Shown piece by piece: positions 1 to 15,853 of a DNA stretch of 64,000 nucleotides. The notes beneath the pieces were generated by a model. The model had not been told where the DNA came from. It saw only the letters and a program-made list of their open reading frames with translations, and did not search any database. Source of the DNA: Rotaria sp. Silwood1 (taxonomy: Eukaryota; Rotifera; Eurotatoria; Philodinida; Philodinidae); the NCBI GenBank assembly GCA_905250075.1, contig CAJNOP010000002.1, positions 7,615,565 through 7,679,564 on the forward strand, read 5' to 3'. The position numbers and the translations under genes were made by a program. Position 1 is the stretch's first letter; each line of letters begins with the position of its first letter.

Positions 1-2325
1 AAAATTTCAATATATCAATTGTGTAGCATTTTTCTGTTTCGTAAGTTAATGACAGTGTAGCTACAAGATAAATACAAGTTGGACGCAATGGCAGCTAACC
101 TTCTAACTTTCATCTTTTAAAGCAAACTAAAAGCCCACTCAGTTTCTATTCTAAGATGAGGATGGATTTGGTATCAGACAGGAGTGCACATATTTGAACA
201 GAATTGATAAAGAATTATTTCGATTAAGAACAAGTTTTTTTTTTTTTGATAAGATCAACGTATTAAAAACTTGCGTCTAATAGGTGTGTTGGGCGACTTA
301 GCGGATAATGTAATTATTCATCTGTCTATATCTGAGTTTCTTAAAATATACAACAATGTCTTTTAAAGGTGATCCTCATTTGACTTGTATACTTCCTTGA
401 ACTTTTATTATTTTACTACATGTATTAAAACATCAGCAAGTCAAATATTTAGACATAAGATTCATATTAAATTCTAATTCATAATGACGTGCTAATTCAG
501 GAAAAACCTTATTATCAAATAGATTTGTTTTATTAGAATAATCAATATTGACAAAAGATAAAACAGTTTCTGTAAGAAAAAATCCGATTTCATTGAGTTT
601 CTACTAGAATTACAGAATCTGTCGCTAAAATAAAACATTTTCCTCACTGTAACAGGGTGTAGGTAAGTGTGCATCTGAATTCTGTTACAGATATTATTCG
701 TGTCTTCACACCAAAACCTATCAGCACACTCACAGCCTAATCGACGTCATTCGTTATTTTTATTAAAAATTTATCATTTGAATACAGATAGGTCTCAAAT
801 AATTGAAGCTATCATAATAATGGATTTTCTAGTTGTTTATCAATGTTTGAAAATTTTGTTGGACAAATTTTGAATAAGTAGTTTCTTTTGTAAACACTCA
901 AATACAGCCTTATGAATAATCACTTAAGAATTCTGAATGATTTCTCAGTAAAACTTAAAATCGAATATGGCAGAAAAATGTTGCTCTGTATTCAATCAAA
1001 AATGTAATTCAGAAAGTTAAAGAAAATAGTAGTCTAGCAAATAGATAAAAATTTTAAATGTCCACAATTATATTAGTTCGAATTCAGCTTGTGATTTTAG
1101 TTTCATAGCCATAGACCATTCAAATTTGTTAGTTACTAAAAATAGCTTTATACTAATCTTTATAGACACAAATAGTGTATCGATAGTACTTCGAATATAA
1201 TTTTGAAGAACTTGGATTGTAGATAAATTAAAAAGATTCAAAAGATAGTCAAATTTTATTTTTTCGACCAGCTTTTGAAACATGACCGTGCATAATAAAG
1301 AAAATTATTTCTTTCGCAATCTGTTCTAATTAATATCTAAACATCAATATTATGTTGCCACTCATTTTTTTCACATTGAACTGAAATATTTTTTCCATTC
1401 AAATTTCGTTTTTAACCGATGCTATAACGTGTTGTTAAGTTAGTTACACTAGATACGTAGTATTTGGCTCAATAATTTAAGTTTGCCATATTTTCAAATA
1501 GAGTATCATGTGTTTTTGAGTATATTACATGAATGCATCTTGTCAATAATTTATAAGTCATTTACTTCTTTAAGAAAGTAGTACGAATAATCAAACAAAT
1601 ATAGATGTTGCTTACATATAATATAACAGAGCCTCTTCAAGATATTTAAAGTTGAAAGAGAATCTTAGTTATTATTGATCATTGATAGGCTTCTAAAACC
1701 CAAAAGAAAATAATTTGACATCCTGAAAATTACATTTTCATTTTCGCTAATATCTATTTTCTATTTATTTATTTATTTTTTTGTACATATGTTACAGAAG
1801 AAATTCAAATCTATGTTAGCTTAAAATTCTCTTAGGAGAAATTAAAATAGTGTTTTTCTTGAGGATTGATCACGAGGGAAATAACAGACTTCAACATGCA
1901 TTAAAAGCTGTTAGTGCAAACCCTGCAAGATTAAAATGGGAAACAGGATTTAGCCGCTCTTGCTAATCACAGGAGGATTGTTTTATTCTATCTCTTTTGG
2001 AACACATTTCTTCACCATCATTTTACTTTATCCTCCAGAAATGCAACAAGGAAGTGGTTTATATATTATAACGACACGTTATTAATCTACGGTAATGTCT
2101 GTCATGCCTGTAGCAGAGGAATTCTAAGAAAGTTGTAGGACTTCAAGACGGAAGTCTGCTGTTTCTTCCTTGAAGTGTATAGAGGATCTATTCTCTACTT
2201 CACCTTCAATTCATTTTAAACGGTATTAAAATCTTTAATTTTTGTTTGAAAATATAAATCGAAAAACATTATTTTAATTTCTTCCTGTAACATATATGTT
2301 TATAAAAATAAAATAAAATATTTCA
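1..2325. other. AT-rich non-coding sequence
   Basis: No exon chain with splice sites and codon bias like the genes nearby is visible on either strand. Short open frames here are isolated and without family features. The only recognisable content is one copy of a dispersed repeat at about 1920-2095, described separately. Confidence 0.6.
1920..2095 (+). repeat. Dispersed repeat copy A
   Basis: This stretch aligns by eye with about 9840-10015 inside a TENT4 intron. Shared blocks in the same order include TTGTTTTA-TCTATCT-TTTTGG-ACACATTTCTTCAC, then AGAAAT-CAA-AAG, then an ATATTATA-CGAC-CGT block. The copies differ by scattered substitutions and a roughly 15-nt indel, as expected of old interspersed copies. 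No coding capacity and no clear ends are seen, so the element class is unknown. Confidence 0.6.
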
Positions 2326-5300
2326 TCAAACAGAACCATATTGATTACAAACAAGTGCAAAACATTGTTGTCCATCAACCAATAAGCCATAATTAGTGAT
2401 AATAGCTGTACGTAATTGTTTTTCATTTAAACGTTCAACTAATTCATCATATGTTAAACCAAGATATAAAGTGGATGAACCTTCTTGTTCATTTGTCCAC
2501 ATAGCTATAAATCTATAATCACCATTATTTAAATGATATACTTTTAAATCTATTAATTTATAATTATCTGTTAATGCTTTTGTATGTTCTTCAAGTAATT
2601 CAATATCAGTTAAATTTATACGATAATAACGATTATTATGATTAGATCTTTTTGATGATAATAAATTAGAATAATATAAATTTCCACATAATAAATGTGG
2701 GCGTATATTAATAGCATTAAGATTATTTTCATTCAACCATCGATTTGCTATAACAGCTGTACGTAATTTATGAAATGATTTAGTTAAATCTTGACGTAAA
2801 TATAAACAAATATAACGAAGCATATTTTCATTTGAATGACGATAAACATCAAAATGTATTAAATCAAATTGATAACGATTCATTTTTAATGTTAATTCAT
2901 GAAATTGTGCTGGATTTAAATTATAAAACATAACTGATGTACGATTTTGAAATAAATGATTATCATTCCATATAAATGTAAAATAATGTTGTCGATCAAT
3001 AGTAACAACATCAAACCATGTTATATGATAATTTTGATACATAGCTGAAAGTAAAAATGATGGTAATTGATCATATGGCATTGATAATGCAACATGTTGA
3101 TTATGTAGAAGTGTTTTTGTTGTTGGTAATTTTCGTTCTTGTTGTAATGACATATCTTTAAACAGAATTGAAAAACAAACTGTCTCTTTTTTTTTTGATG
3201 AAATAAAATTATATTCTACCTCGCATAAGAACTATTTCTTTATGTCGCATTTCATTTAAAAAACTAAGTTCATCATATGTTAGTGGCCGTTCATTATCAA
3301 CATGTCGTTTAGATTTTAATCCTTGTAATAACCATTCTGGTGTATGAGTTGTTAATTCAATAAGTTTAAAAAATGCTTCAAGTGATTGTTCAATTGGTTC
3401 ATGCTAAAATATAAAATAAAATAATGTCGACTTTTTTTGAAAACAATCTTTTTTAAACAAGTACTGATGTATGCATTTAGTTTATTTCTTATCAATTCTT
3501 TTATATTTGACCTTATAGACTTGTTGAGAAAGAAAACAAAAAAATATAAACACTTATAATTAGTAATCATAATAGCAAACATATTCAAGAAACTTTATTA
3601 TAAACTTCAATATTTATTTTTTATAAGATAAGAATAATTTTGTTTTTTCAAACGACAGTTTGAGTTAACTAACTGGAATAAAAAGTTTTCTACAAGCTAG
3701 CCTAATTGGGGTCTTTATGTGAGTAAAATTTTGGGTCAAAATACAAACCTATGATATTTGTTGAAAACTGGGACAAGCCTACTAAAAATTCAATATCTTA
3801 GCAATAAAACTCCTAGAGATTACTTGAAAATGTTACCTCGTAAGTTCTCTAATGATGCTTAGAAAAAAACCCGTTTTGTCAATAGTGTCTTTCGTCAGAT
3901 AAAGATAATGGTGTAACCAGAAAAAAAATAATCCAGTTAAGTAACTGGGTTAACCGCACAGTGTGTCGCCACCTGTATTGTCATTGCCTTCTTTATTCTA
4001 ATTTTTGTGTCTTTTCCCCTGTGTTCTCTCACTCTCTCTTTCTCTTGTTTCATCATTTTTTTTGCATTTGTTATTTCTGATTCATCTGTTTTATTTAGTT
4101 GACATTTTGAAAAAAATTAATACAATGATTCTATGAATTGTGAAGTCGTATTTCAGTCTGAGCATTATAGTTATACAACAAACATCTATTAGGTTATATT
4201 TATTTTGCTCATCTCTATAATACAAATCATCGAGAAGTTATTTATTAACTGTATTGATATTGGTTATCTTGCATCGAGCTTGCTGCACATATAGACATTT
4301 CTGGAGACTCGAGCTCCTTTGTAAACGGTACGTGACCGTTATTATAGGGGAGAAGTCTAAGTCTCCATCTGGTTACTCGCTAGATAAAATGTCAATAGTA
4401 AAGAAAATGTCCATGATTTTCTTATCAACTATATAGTCAGTCTTTAATTTGCATTTTTTATATAATATGTCAAAAAATTAATATTATTAAAGCCTCAGGA
4501 CCAGGAAGTCCATTTAAGAACAATGTGTTCTGAACATGAAAAGTGAATCTGGCCAAAGAAAGAAAAGTACATGAGAACATAACACAAAAAATATTGTCGC
4601 ATCATAATAAAAGCAGAAGATTCATGATACGTACAAGCATAAGAGACATATGCTAGTCTATCACAATCCAATTCAGAACCATTGTAAGCTTTCCACCCTC
4701 ATGGAGTCCGGAACAGTAAAGTATAGCAATATGTTGTATCAAAAATATATCTATACCAATTGAGAGTTTTAGAAGATAAAGTTTTTCTTTTAAACACAAA
4801 TAGTTTCAAACACTGAGCTAAATTCACTTACGTCACTAAGCATGACGGTTGCTTTATAATTTTTTGTTAATTGTGCAATAAGTACTTCTGATGCTCGTTC
4901 ACCATACGATGGTAAAATCACAGGCATAATTAATGGAAGACTATAACGATTTTGATGTTCCTTCAATCAAATAACTCATATTAGATTGTATGATAGAAAT
5001 TGTTTTGGTTACATACAAGAGCAAATAAAAGCATCCATGAACACCAAAATGATGAATACCATTGCTCATCAATAATTGGTATAAATATTTTTGAACGAAG
5101 AATTTGAACTGGTATGGATTCATACCAATTTATTGTAAAATCAATATTATCCGATGCCTGATAAATAATTTCTCTCCTTAAAAATAATTAAATTAACATC
5201 ATTAAAAAATCTATTCGATTATTACTTTGAACATCGTTGTTTAATAATTGTTGCTACGGATGAACATTGATTCGATTGAGGATTAAAACATAGAAACACA

Positions 5301-5335
5301 TCTACACCACAAGCTTCGTGTGCAACATGCGACAT
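2326..5335 (-). CDS. TIR-like domain protein with C-terminal BTRD1-like tandem repeats
   Basis: Exons on the minus strand are 5335-5226, 5176-5017, 4960-4832, 3403-3220 and 3155-2326; phases close to give 470 aa. The N-terminal part (residues about 10-135) looks like a TIR domain: a first strand DVFLCFN, a central strand SKIFIPIIDEQWYSSFWC (66-82) and a later PLIMPVILPSYGE. The known TIR NADase glutamate lies three residues after this W-C cysteine; here residue 85 is Met. The C-terminal part (about 226-470) has four approximate repeats with motifs such as TWFDVV..R.YFTFIWND, FDLIHFDVY and YLGLTYDELVERL, resembling the bacterial tandem repeat BTRD1 (polyglycine-hydrolase-like) family. Intron 3 is 1.4 kb; the others are 44-64 nt. 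The start is the first Met before the first TIR strand. The TIR call is moderate, the repeat call is by pattern only, and a secondary role as a binding scaffold is inference. Confidence 0.6.
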
Positions 5336-7044
5336 ACTGTTACTGTTTTTGTGTACGTATGTATGTCAGCAAACAGAGATGATGTTAAAAAAGAAAAAGT
5401 TAAACAGTTTCCATGTTACTTTGATTTTTCTGCTTTGCTTCTGTGTTTTTTTTTCAACGGACATATTTTACATCGTTTTTTTTTCTTTCTTTAACTATTT
5501 GAGGCGTGTCGACTTGCAAATAATGATGGCAATACTTCGTGAGTATAAGTGGATTGGTTAAAATCAAAGACAAGTTGATATAATGATAGACAAATATCTG
5601 ACATATTGAAAACTTCTGTTTTTTTTGTCTTAGGTTTCATATCGATTGTATTCATCGTAATAGGAGTTTTATGGGCTTTGTTTACAAAAGAAAAATTAGA
5701 TAATTACGAGTTATAATCTGTTTTTGACTTGCTTGAACTAATTCGGAATTGATCAACTAAAGTTAATAGTTGATTAAGGATTGTATTCATTTCTTCGTTT
5801 ACAGAAGAAAAGGTTTCTGTTTTTTTTTTGAAAAAATTCAGATTCTTTTTATAATATAAATTATATTTCTTACAAAACATATAAGACAAACAAACTGTTT
5901 ATAAAAACACTTTTACGTTTTCGGTTTTATAAAAACAAAACAAAATTTTAAACAGCTATTTGCAATTCTTAAAATTTGATAAACTTTTTAGCCGTGTTGA
6001 GTATGTCTTATAAATGCTAAAGTAGATATTTAAAATCATTAAGCTTTTTATCTCTAAAATATTGTTCTAGATTCAATATATAAAACACGTCAATTGTATG
6101 CATACAAGTCAACTATACACAAATTGATAGTGTTAAAAAATTTATTGTAATATCAAAAAATAGAATTGATTGATAAATAATATTAATTTCTCTTTATAAC
6201 AATCATTAATTGAGTTATAAAATGATATCAACCACAATCATCCTTATCAAATCAAAAATAGATTTATCATAAAGTTATCATTGACCTTGACATTTTTACG
6301 ATAGAAATGTACTATATTAAAAAAAATAAATTTTATTTTTCTTTTCAAAAGAAAAAACAAAAATTATAAAAAAAAAAAAGTATGTTTCTAAAGCGACGAA
6401 TTTTGTATTTGCTTGTATTTATTATTCTTCTTTTTACTGTTCTTTCTATAAAAGTCGAAAAGTTACCATCAATTTTTGCCAAAAGCTATATATCATTCAA
6501 AACTTGATTTTCAAAAACTAAAATCAATTCATTTAATCTTTTATATAATTAAAATCAAGAAAAATATTAAAACTTTTATAAAATAACTTTTTCTTTTCAA
6601 ATATAAAATATTTTTATTTTTCTCCTTGATAGTTACGCTCTAGTTTTAATTGATTAATTTTTTAACCAATCAAATTAAATATCTACTGAATTCAACTAAC
6701 CAACCAACCTACATTCATCTTAACACGTGTTTTCTCCAGAAAAATCTTTTTTTCTTTATATAGACATATCTATACATACATGCGGTTGCTTACAAACAAT
6801 TATCGTTATTATTGTGTATATACGAAGAACTCTTTCACACGATACATACAACTATATATATATATATAGTTCTTTTTCTTATGTCACTTTCCGTAAAAGA
6901 TATTTTTATACACAATATGAAGTATCTTATAAAAAATGGTTGATTTGATTTTTTTTTCTAGCATTAATATTTAAAATAAATTATTGGAACACTATTATTC
7001 TACATAGTAATTAATCATTATCCAATTAAACTAAAGAAACAATA
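5336..7044. other. Divergent intergenic region
   Basis: This lies between two divergently transcribed genes and should contain both promoters, but no element can be named from sequence alone. It holds a short TA run near 6850-6868, several T tracts and isolated short open frames without splice partners. No further gene is supported. Confidence 0.5.
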
Positions 7045-10668
<3,624 letters not shown>

Positions 10669-11772
10669 AGCGGTAATGATATAGATAATATTGATGATGA
10701 TGATGAAATTCAGTCAAATATCTTTTCTTGTTTCTTTATATTTATTATTATTTTTTTTCTCATCTTACTTTTTTCGGCTCAGCAACGTATCATTCAATGT
10801 CTTTCTTTTCCTGTGTTCATCTTTTCTGTTTTTTTTTTGTGTTGGTCTTTCCTTATAATTACAAACATCTGAAAAAATATATAAAAATTTAAAATATGGA
10901 AAAAAATGATAAAAAATTTTTTGTAAACACTTATAAAAAAATACCAGTAATTCCTTCTTGTGCTCGTCTTCTCTTCATCTTTATTTTAGTGTTTTTTTTC
11001 AGTGAACCTACAAAGATGAGAGATATCCTATTCCATAATCCCTGTGTTTAAACTTTATTAGCCTTATTTCTCTTCATTGACAAATTCTACTCGATATATA
11101 TATATATATATATTGGTACTAGACTTGTTCCTTGTACATATATTTTGCTCTTGTTTTTTTTTGCCATTCATATGTCTATATTTTTCTTTGTGTATGTGTA
11201 CGCATATGTTCATCTTTGTTTGTTTGGTTCTTTCTCATACAATCACAAATTGTTCTTTTTTCTAACTCGTACTCTATGTTGCAAAAAATTTTGTTGACGT
11301 TTGTTTTTTCTTTCTTTTGTGCAAGCTTTATCTATATGTATAAATTTCTCTATCTGTTTGAGACAGTCTGAGGAAAAAAAGTATCTAATTAGAGTTAGAC
11401 AGATATATATATATAAATATATAAATATGTGTGTGTGGTGGTTGCACTTTCGGAATAAAACCGAACTATTACGAATGTTGACTTTAGTTATTATTACTGA
11501 TCCATGGAAAATAATAATATCTAAATAGTATTAGAAGATTTTAAAGATGAAGAAAGCAATTAAATTTGATTTTTTTAAAATTTAAGACAAGATCAATCAT
11601 TTGAGATAATGTGATAAAATTTATTTCATTGTCATGGGGAAATATATCAATACAGATGAAGTGAATATGTTTACCAAAAAAGTAACAAAATAGAAATCCA
11701 TGAAAATAGGATCAATATGGATATGTAAATTAACGATCGAAAAATTCTCGTTTTAATTCGTGAAGGCACATA
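10669..11772. other. Non-coding stretch downstream of TENT4
   Basis: Begins with the TENT4 3' untranslated region (a GATGAT-rich start). T-rich runs and a TA microsatellite near 11095-11115 follow. Open frames here are low-complexity and overlap in several frames, typical of chance in T-rich DNA. Confidence 0.5.
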
Positions 11773-12352
11773 CAGGGTGTCCGAAAGATCATCTACCAAA
11801 ATGTTTTTCATATATCTTAGCTGTTTCATTTAACATTATCAACAAATATTTTTTCATATTATAGTTGAATATACCGAGTTTTTATTTATATGAGCGACTT
11901 TCGATACTATTCTGCAAAACTCTTACCTTTCCTCGAAATACAAAAATTTTGCTATTTTTGTGAGATGCAAGTAGAACATTATGCAGTGTCTTTGTTTTTA
12001 ACTATTTAGTCGTTCTTTAGTAGCTCTCTGTAAATTTTGCTTCAAAGAGAAGGTGTAAAAAGTTTTCAATATACATATTCTTGTAGAACTCCACAAGCTC
12101 TATCTAACCACACGAAAATGTCAAAGAAAAAATCATTATCAAATTTTGAATTACTCACATCTCACAAAAATAGCAAAACTTTTGTATTTCGAGCAAAGGT
12201 AATAGTTTTGCAGAATAGCATTGAAAATTGCTCGTATAAATAAAAACTTGGTATATTCGCCTATAATTTAAAATAAAAATTATTGATAATGTTCAATGAA
12301 GCAGCTACGACATATGCAAAACATTTTGGTAAATGATTTTCCGGACACCCTA
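11773..12352. mobile_element. Foldback MITE, about 580 bp, TA-flanked
   Basis: The left end starts CAGGGTGTCCGAAAGATCAT and the right end, read on the minus strand, starts TAGGGTGTCCGGAAAATCAT; TA lies directly outside both. The arms continue to match for roughly 190 bp: both contain CTACCAAAATG or TTACCAAAATG, a CATATATCTTAGCTG-like block, TTCTGCAAAACT, CGAAATACAAAA and TTTGCTATTTTTGTGAGATG. The centre (about 11975-12155) is non-coding. Long inverted arms plus a TA duplication suit a non-autonomous element mobilised by a Tc1/mariner-type transposase. No transposase is present. Confidence 0.85.
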
Positions 12353-13959
12353 TATATATATGATCGAATAATCCACAAATGTCAAAGAAAAAAAGCTTCT
12401 CAACATTCTAAGACCAATGATATTGTAGTTTTACTAAGATAAATAAAGAATTATTGATAATGTTGACATTAACGACAGATTTGAAAATGATGAAGTCATA
12501 AACAACCGACTTTGTCATAGAATAATATTTGAATTTCAATTAGGTCATCCATCAGGTGCGTCAATCATGATAAAGGAGTCATCCATAAAGAACGTCTAGG
12601 TAAAAAATTACATTTTTGGCTGTACCTTGCTCATTTTTATCAGGTTCCCTCTCCTTTCCTAGATGTCTAGTATAAAAAACAAACTTTTAAAAAACTCCTG
12701 CTTGTTGTTGATTAAATAAATATATCAAAAATAGAAATGAATATATGCTAGAGACCTGCATCGCAGTCATTTTTAGAAGCGACTAGAGCTGTCGAAGTTA
12801 CCTGCCAGTAAATTAGGTTGAATAATACAAGTTTTTTATGTTGACTTTTATTCTTTGATATTTATTATAGAAACATAAGTTTTCGAGGCTCGATTCACCT
12901 CTTTTCAGGGCTTTACAAAGGTCTGGGAAAACCGAACTCAAGGTTACCTTCAAATTATTTTCATGGACGTATGCTTCTAGGGGACACAAATTGAATTTCA
13001 AAAATATATCAGTTTGTACAGTAAATACTAAAGAATAAAACTTACCATTTAAAAAACCTCTTATGTTACATCTGATTTATTAATAGGACATTGAGTTGAC
13101 TTCATTATAGGCCTCTAATATATGTATACCAAGAAACGATAGATAAAACACATATTTCATCAATAAGAAACAAAATTATAAAGTTTTTACTTATAAAATA
13201 CATTGTATTTTAATGAATTAAAGATAGCAAAAAATAAAAAATGAAGTTTAATACTAATGCTGCTCAAAAGTCTCATATAGTAGCTCCACAAAATAACTAT
13301 TTGCTCAGGTAGCATCATCTTTAATTATTTTATATTCAACTGTTTCATTCCGTAGGTTTTCATATTTAAAAATACTGTTCAAATCAAACTAAGCTTCAAA
13401 ACTCGTGAGAAAAGAAAAGAAAAAAATCCATAGTAAGTGTCTCAATGTCCTTTATCGATGACTTCTAATGTCAAACAACTGCTATGCCTATTCATGAAAC
13501 TCGAAATGTCTCGAGACTATCAGGATTGGGAAGGGGAGGAGTCAAAGACTCATTTTGTTACGAGTTGGCCGAATTCACGGGAAGTGGGCAGCACGTTTTT
13601 CTGGGCATTGACGAACTATAAAAATATCAATAATGAAACGCTGAAACTCCACTGGCGAAAAACGAATATTTTTTCAAAATCGAGAAATCATCCGCTTACC
13701 TCCTAAAGTGTGCAGCCGAAGGTTGATTTTATTAAACACTCTATGCAAACCAGGTAATGAAGATTAAGCAAAATCTATCAATCGATATACCATAGAGTAA
13801 ACTTGACTTGAAAGTCGAGTATGTAATTCTTAAGTAAAGAATATTTTATTGAAATATTAATTTACAATCTCTAATTTTACAGACATAGATAGAATACAAA
13901 CAAAAGAAAAGGAAAGCAGTCTTGCTTATAGTATGTAGTTAATTCTAATAAAACATTTC
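12353..13959. other. Non-coding stretch
   Basis: No supported gene. An isolated 89-residue open frame at 13437-13706 has no family features and no flanking splice partners. The remainder is ordinary AT-rich sequence. Confidence 0.5.
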
Positions 13960-15025
13960 TCAATCCCATATAGATGTACAATAGAGTTGTTCAATGGCTT
14001 TTAACATAGCTTGAGCTGTTTGTCCTATTGATTCAATTGCAATTGAACATTGATAAAATAACAACTTGATATCATCAAAACTATTATCTTCTGATGTTGC
14101 CATTGTTATTGTTGTTGCAGATGGATCTTGTTTAGTTTTCTTAGTTGTCGTTGTTAATCGTTCCTAAAAAAATTATAAGAAATTCATTTTTTCAAAAAAA
14201 AAAGAAGCTTCTTACCATAATAATTTTATTGGCATTATTTAAAATAATTTCAACTAATTGATCAAGTGTTGTTGGTTTTTCATCTTTTAATTTTTGAATA
14301 ACTTTTTCTAATGGTGTTAATACCTGCTGTTGTACCATATTAAATAAATAATCATCTAGACTTTCAGAACTATTCATTATGATTATAAATTTACGTGTGA
14401 AATTTTTTATATCTTCAAACATTCGATGAACAGCTTGAACATTTATATCTGGATGAATACTTTTAATAAGCCAATCAGGTAAAGTACCTTTATTAAGAAG
14501 TTCTTTATGTATCATATCAATATGAGTTATATTAATTAGATTAGAAAACAAATATTCTAAATCAAATTCACTTTCGACAGCATGCCATATACTACTACCT
14601 AGTTTTTCATAATCAATACTACGCATAGCAGTATGAACAATAGCTTTACCATTAGTATTTCGTCGAATTTTATTCATTGTTTCATTATTATTAAGAATTA
14701 ATAAAGCTACATTAGTAAAATTAACATCTTTAAATGCATTAACCATAACTTGTTCTAGTACAGATCCTTTAACACCACTAGTACTAGTATCTTTTGGTGC
14801 ATTATTGCCAACAAAAAGAAAACGTTTTTGACGATGATGTTGATCGGATGATGATGATGAAGCACGATAATAACGCATTGCTATTTGAGCAATTTCAGGT
14901 ACAATTGTACTGATACTAGTTGCTGTACGAATAAAAGAACATGAACTAGGACTTAGTTCAGCAAAAACACTAATTTGTAAGCACATCATGAAAGAAAAGT
15001 ATGCCGATACACGATACATTTTCAA
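13960..15025 (-). CDS. Putative secreted protein, unknown function
   Basis: Two minus-strand exons, 15025-14216 and 14163-13960, joined by a 52-nt GT-AG intron in phase 0, encode 337 aa. The start gives a typical signal peptide: MKMYRVS followed by the hydrophobic AYFSFMMCLQISVFA with likely cleavage near residue 22. A dibasic stretch HRQKRFLFV (about 64-72) could be a proprotein cleavage site. Several N-x-S/T sites fit a secretory route. The rest is predicted largely helical (for example MIHKELLNKGTLPDWLIKSI and LDQLVEIILNNANKIIM) with no recognised domain; exon 2 is Thr-rich then helical. A later in-frame Met (residue 3) is the only alternative start nearby. The family is not recognised. 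Confidence 0.75.
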
Positions 15026-15853
15026 ATATGATAACTATAGATTGTGCTTATCGATTGAAGTTTGTATTTATATATATATATAGTAAACAGTGTTCTTTGC
15101 CAATTATCTCAAGTATTTACCGATTAACATGGAAAGATTTGTATAGAAACAGGAGTATGTTAACAATTTCTCAAAACAAATATATATCAATGTCAGTTCT
15201 CATATACATGATTCGTTTTAAAGAAAGTCTTATTTTTGGCTTACTATTTTCGAACAAGAGTCGTCAATGTATAGTTTTGAAAAAAGTCAAAAGCGTTTGT
15301 ATATATATATACATCAAATTAACTGTCTGTATTTTGTTTCGTTTGTTCGAGTTTAACATTCACTAATTAGAACTCAAATGTAAAACTAATGCAACGAAAA
15401 TGATCATTAATAATGTAGATATGAACCGTATTACTTTTCTGTATAATCTGTTGTCAACGATTTCAAATATATAAATCTGAAAAGTTTATGCCACAGCTTT
15501 TTTTGTATATGTTAGTCAAATAATAAAAATTCGTTTCAGAAGAAATGATTAAATGAATCATTTGCCCATCTGAGTTTTGAGACTAAAGCACTATAGTACC
15601 TGACAATAAATAAATATTATTTTTTTGATTGTTATTTGAAACTCAATATTCAATTCATTAACAACAAAAGTCTATTCAAATTAATCTTCGAAAAATTAAT
15701 CGTAGATTTTCCCTTGGCAAATAATAATAATCAAAGAACATGAAAAACACACTCGTTACTTTATGAATTTAATCAAAAAATGACAGATTTTACTATCTAT
15801 CAGAAATTAATTACAAAAAAATATCAAGCAATGCTTGTTTTTCATCTCTTATT
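15026..15853. other. Intergenic, 5' of secreted-protein gene and 3' of reductase gene
   Basis: Contains the presumptive promoter of the minus-strand secreted-protein gene; no motif is assignable. Open frames on the plus strand are T- and A-rich and unsupported. Confidence 0.5.

Noticed and set aside
12037..12243. 68-residue open frame on the plus strand
   Set aside because: Lies within the foldback MITE and is explained by its arm sequence.
13437..13706. 89-residue open frame
   Set aside because: No family features, no splice partners and no codon-bias support compared with neighbouring genes.
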